The notes below the pieces were generated by a model. The model saw only the letters and a list, made by a program, of their open reading frames with translations. It had not been told where the DNA came from and ran no database searches. Below are positions 5,077 through 6,984 of a DNA stretch of 6,984 bases, in pieces. Source of the DNA: Anaerolineae bacterium. GTDB taxonomy: Bacteria > Chloroflexota > Anaerolineae > B4-G1 > SLSP01. Where the stretch lies: assembly GCA_021159805.1 (NCBI GenBank), contig JAGHDT010000334.1:1-6984 (forward strand), in the 5' to 3' direction. The stretch's first letter is position 1, and each line of letters begins with the position of its first letter. The position numbers and the translations under genes are program-made.

Positions 5077-6093
5077 ATGCAAGCGAAAGCACTGATATGC
5101 GATGCGCAACAGAGATTTGCCATACAAGCTGTGTCCCTTAAGGCCGTAGCAGCCGATGAAGTCCTGATCCGCACAGCCTACTCCGGCGTGAGTATCGGCA
5201 CGGAGTTCGCCCTCATTCGCAACAAGATCTCGTGGGGGCCCTATCCCCTGTGCACCGGCTATATGGCGACCGGGGTGATCGAGGCGGTCGGGGCCGACAT
5301 CGATGATCTGCGGAAGGGTGACAGCGTCTACTGTCGGGGTAACAACACCAACGTGATGACGTTGGCGGACGGCACCAAGGTGAGCTGCGCGTCGGGTGCG
5401 CACGCCTCGCATATTGTGGCCAAGGCGCACACGAGCCACGGCGTTGAGAAGCTGCCCGCCGGTGTGCCGATGGACGTCGGTAGCATGTTCGTGATGCCCG
5501 CCGTGGCGCTGTATGGTGTGGATATGGCCAATCCCCGTATGGGGCAGTCGGTGGTGGTTTTCGGCACCGGATTGATCGGGCTGGGTGTGGTGGCAGCCTG
5601 CGCGCACCGCGGCTGCCAGGTCATCGCGGTGGATCTCAATGCCGGGCGGCTGGCCGTGGCCAGCGCGATGGGTGCCGACCACGTGATCGATGGGTCGATC
5701 GAGGATGTGGGCGCGGCGGTTCGCCGGATCGCGCCCGAGGGCGCCGACGTTGTCTTCGAGAGCACGGGTATTCCCGCGTGCATCGATCAGGCGATCCCGC
5801 TCTGCCGGGCCCAGGGCAAGTTCGTGTGGCAGGGGAACTATGGCGCGGAGCCTGTCTCATTCCATTTCCTGGTACCGCACGGCAAGCGGCTTCAAATGTT
5901 CTTCCCGTGCGATGACGGGCTGCAGCCCTGCCGCCGCGCTGTCTTGAAGAATGTCGCGATGGGCGCTCTGGATTGGGAGAAGACCATCTCACACCGTGTG
6001 GTCTACAGCGATGCGCCGGCGATGTATGAGCGTATCAACGATGGCGATCTGAGTGTTCTGGGGATGGTCATCAACTGGGAGCCGAACGCATGA
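5077..6093 (+). CDS. Zinc-less medium-chain dehydrogenase (alcohol dehydrogenase-like, S-G-V-S-I-G-T-E type)
   Basis: This 338-residue protein of the MDR superfamily is probably an NAD(H)-dependent sugar or polyol dehydrogenase in the cytoplasm. The N-terminal GroES-like domain (about 1-145) has S-G-V-S-I-G-T-E (36-43) where zinc enzymes have C-G-x-C-G-T-D, and G-Y-M-A-T-G (61-66) where they have G-H-E. Both catalytic zinc ligand regions are thus altered, and the structural-zinc cysteine cluster is absent. The Rossmann domain has G-T-G-L-I-G (163-168) and Asp186 at the end of the second strand, which favours NAD over NADP. Similar proteins are often annotated from bacteriochlorophyllide dehydrogenase BchC, but no photosynthesis genes are present, so that name would mislead. 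AAGGAGG (5066-5072) ends four bases before the ATG. It follows the fucosidase by 90 bases and overlaps the SDR by ATGA, so it probably acts on a fucose-related sugar. The substrate is unproven. Confidence 0.88.
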   Translation: MQAKALICDAQQRFAIQAVSLKAVAADEVLIRTAYSGVSIGTEFALIRNKISWGPYPLCTGYMATGVIEAVGADIDDLRKGDSVYCRGNNTNVMTLADGTKVSCASGAHASHIVAKAHTSHGVEKLPAGVPMDVGSMFVMPAVALYGVDMANPRMGQSVVVFGTGLIGLGVVAACAHRGCQVIAVDLNAGRLAVASAMGADHVIDGSIEDVGAAVRRIAPEGADVVFESTGIPACIDQAIPLCRAQGKFVWQGNYGAEPVSFHFLVPHGKRLQMFFPCDDGLQPCRRAVLKNVAMGALDWEKTISHRVVYSDAPAMYERINDGDLSVLGMVINWEPNA

Positions 6094-6929
6094 GCACGAT
6101 TCTGATTACCGGCGCAAGTGGCTTCATCGGTAAGGCACTTGCCAAAGCGATGGCTGGAAAGCACAATGTGGTCTGTATGAGTCGGCGCAATCCGGGTCTG
6201 GGCGCTCCTTGGGTGCGCGGCGTCTTTGGCGAATTTGAGGACCTGCGCCAACTCGATGCATACGATGTCGACGTCGTCGTCCATCTGGCAGCCGTGACCG
6301 GCGGATGTCTGGAGCGCGACGGGATCTTGGTCAATGTTGAGGGCACGCGTTGCTTGATGCGCTATCTGATGGATCACGGCTGCCGGAAGTTCGTCATGGC
6401 CAGTTCCATCGCTGCCGTCGGTATGCAGAGCACCAAGTTCCGACCGTTGGCCCTCCCGATCCCCGACGAGCACCCCTGTCTGGACCGCGATGGGTACGGT
6501 GTCTCGAAGTATCTGATGGAGGAGATCACTAAGTACTACCAGCGCCAGAATGATGATACCGATGTGATTAACCTGCGGCTGGCCTCCATCGCGGATGACA
6601 AGGCTTTGCCCGAGCCACGGCGTGTGAGCCCGCTGGGACAGTGGGCACTGGGGGGCATCACGGTCATGGCGCTGAGCGACGCGGTCCGCGCGTTCACGTT
6701 GGCGGCGGAGGCTCCTCACACGCCGGGCGTGCGGATCCTCAACGCCACGGCACCCAAAGCGTGGGTGGCCGATCCCGTGGCCGACGTGTTGCGGGGATGG
6801 TGGGACGACACGGTGGACGTGAGCTATTTCGAGCAGCCGGGCCACGCCTATGACGCGGTCTATGATGTGAGCCGTATCGAGAAGGAGCTGGGCTTTGTGG
6901 CGGCTGTCTTGCCTGGGCAGGCGATGTAG
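6090..6929 (+). CDS. NAD(P)-dependent epimerase/dehydratase family protein (extended SDR)
   Basis: This 279-residue cytoplasmic protein has the SDR nucleotide-binding motif T-G-A-S-G-F-I-G (7-14), the H-L-A-A (65-68) strand, S-S (105-106) and the catalytic Y136-x3-K140 pair (Y-G-V-S-K). The C-terminal Y-D-V-S-R-I-E-K-E-L-G-F (258-269) closes the substrate domain as in UDP-sugar epimerases and related sugar oxidoreductases. It is shorter than classical 4-epimerases (about 330 residues), so it could be a dehydrogenase or epimerase of free or lactonised sugars. Its ATG overlaps the dehydrogenase stop codon by four bases, indicating translational coupling. A purine-rich GGGAG about eight bases upstream lies inside the previous gene. 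The operon ends here with a short hairpin. The substrate cannot be read from sequence; a role in oxidation or epimerisation of a 6-deoxyhexose is inferred from the fucosidase neighbour. Confidence 0.88.
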   Translation: MSTILITGASGFIGKALAKAMAGKHNVVCMSRRNPGLGAPWVRGVFGEFEDLRQLDAYDVDVVVHLAAVTGGCLERDGILVNVEGTRCLMRYLMDHGCRKFVMASSIAAVGMQSTKFRPLALPIPDEHPCLDRDGYGVSKYLMEEITKYYQRQNDDTDVINLRLASIADDKALPEPRRVSPLGQWALGGITVMALSDAVRAFTLAAEAPHTPGVRILNATAPKAWVADPVADVLRGWWDDTVDVSYFEQPGHAYDAVYDVSRIEKELGFVAAVLPGQAM

Positions 6930-6945
6930 GGCGCGGTTCTGCGTA

Positions 6946-6966
6946 GGGCGAAGTGGTACTTCGCCT
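6946..6966 (+). terminator. Possible terminator hairpin after the SDR gene
   Basis: GGCGAAGT (6947-6954) pairs perfectly with ACTTCGCC (6958-6965) around GGT, with one more G-U pair outside. It starts 17 bases after the TAG. No T-run follows before the window ends, so termination is plausible but not proven. Nothing else is recognisable in 6930-6984. Confidence 0.45.
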
Positions 6967-6984
6967 CCGTAGGGGTCGATGTCC

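Noticed and set aside
5056..5682. Minus-strand open frame of 208 codons opposite the dehydrogenase
   Set aside because: His/Gly/Arg-rich antisense shadow with no motif; the opposite strand encodes an intact MDR protein.
5077..6093. Naming the MDR gene bchC
   Set aside because: The resemblance is at superfamily level only, and no bacteriochlorophyll genes are nearby. The carbohydrate operon context argues against it.
1..6984. CRISPR array, tRNA, insertion sequence or phage attachment site
   Set aside because: I saw no regularly spaced repeats, no tRNA T-loop and acceptor pairing, no transposase and no flanking direct repeats.

Overview
The window comes from a moderately GC-rich (roughly 60%) bacterium. 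Its genes have strong AGGAGG-type ribosome binding sites, tight operon spacing and intrinsic terminators. An oxygen-sensitive glycyl radical enzyme next to an iron-sulfur aldo/keto reductase, plus a GH29 alpha-L-fucosidase, suggests an anaerobic or microaerobic glycan degrader. A Planctomycetes/Verrucomicrobia/Lentisphaerae, Armatimonadota or Chloroflexi member would fit, but the window contains no taxonomic marker, so this is a guess.

Layout. Positions 1-1368 (minus strand) hold the N-terminal 456 residues of a glycyl radical enzyme of the pyruvate formate-lyase/diol dehydratase superfamily. It carries the radical-bearing Cys and adjacent Glu (G-C-I-E), but its C-terminal glycyl radical domain lies outside the window. 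Positions 1369-2019 are a long divergent intergenic region with several stem-loops and palindromes and no convincing gene. Positions 2020-3195 (plus) encode an aldo/keto reductase with a C-terminal ferredoxin-like region, ended by a clear intrinsic terminator at 3224-3260. Positions 3196-3513 are a second regulatory region, with a sigma70-like promoter and a LacI-type palindrome just downstream of it. From 3514 three plus-strand genes follow: a GH29 alpha-L-fucosidase (3514-4986), a zinc-less medium-chain dehydrogenase (5077-6093) and an extended SDR of the epimerase/dehydratase family (6090-6929). The last two overlap by ATGA. A long GC-rich hairpin separates the fucosidase from the dehydrogenase, and a short hairpin follows the SDR.

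How the parts may work together. This is inference. The fucosidase would release L-fucose, or a related 6-deoxysugar, in the cytoplasm. The two nucleotide-dependent oxidoreductases could oxidise or epimerise the sugar, or act on the glycoside before cleavage. The GRE and Fe-S reductase pair could handle a dehydration and redox step on a polyol or diol product. No canonical fucose isomerase, kinase, aldolase, transporter or regulator is present here, so the pathway cannot be closed from this window.
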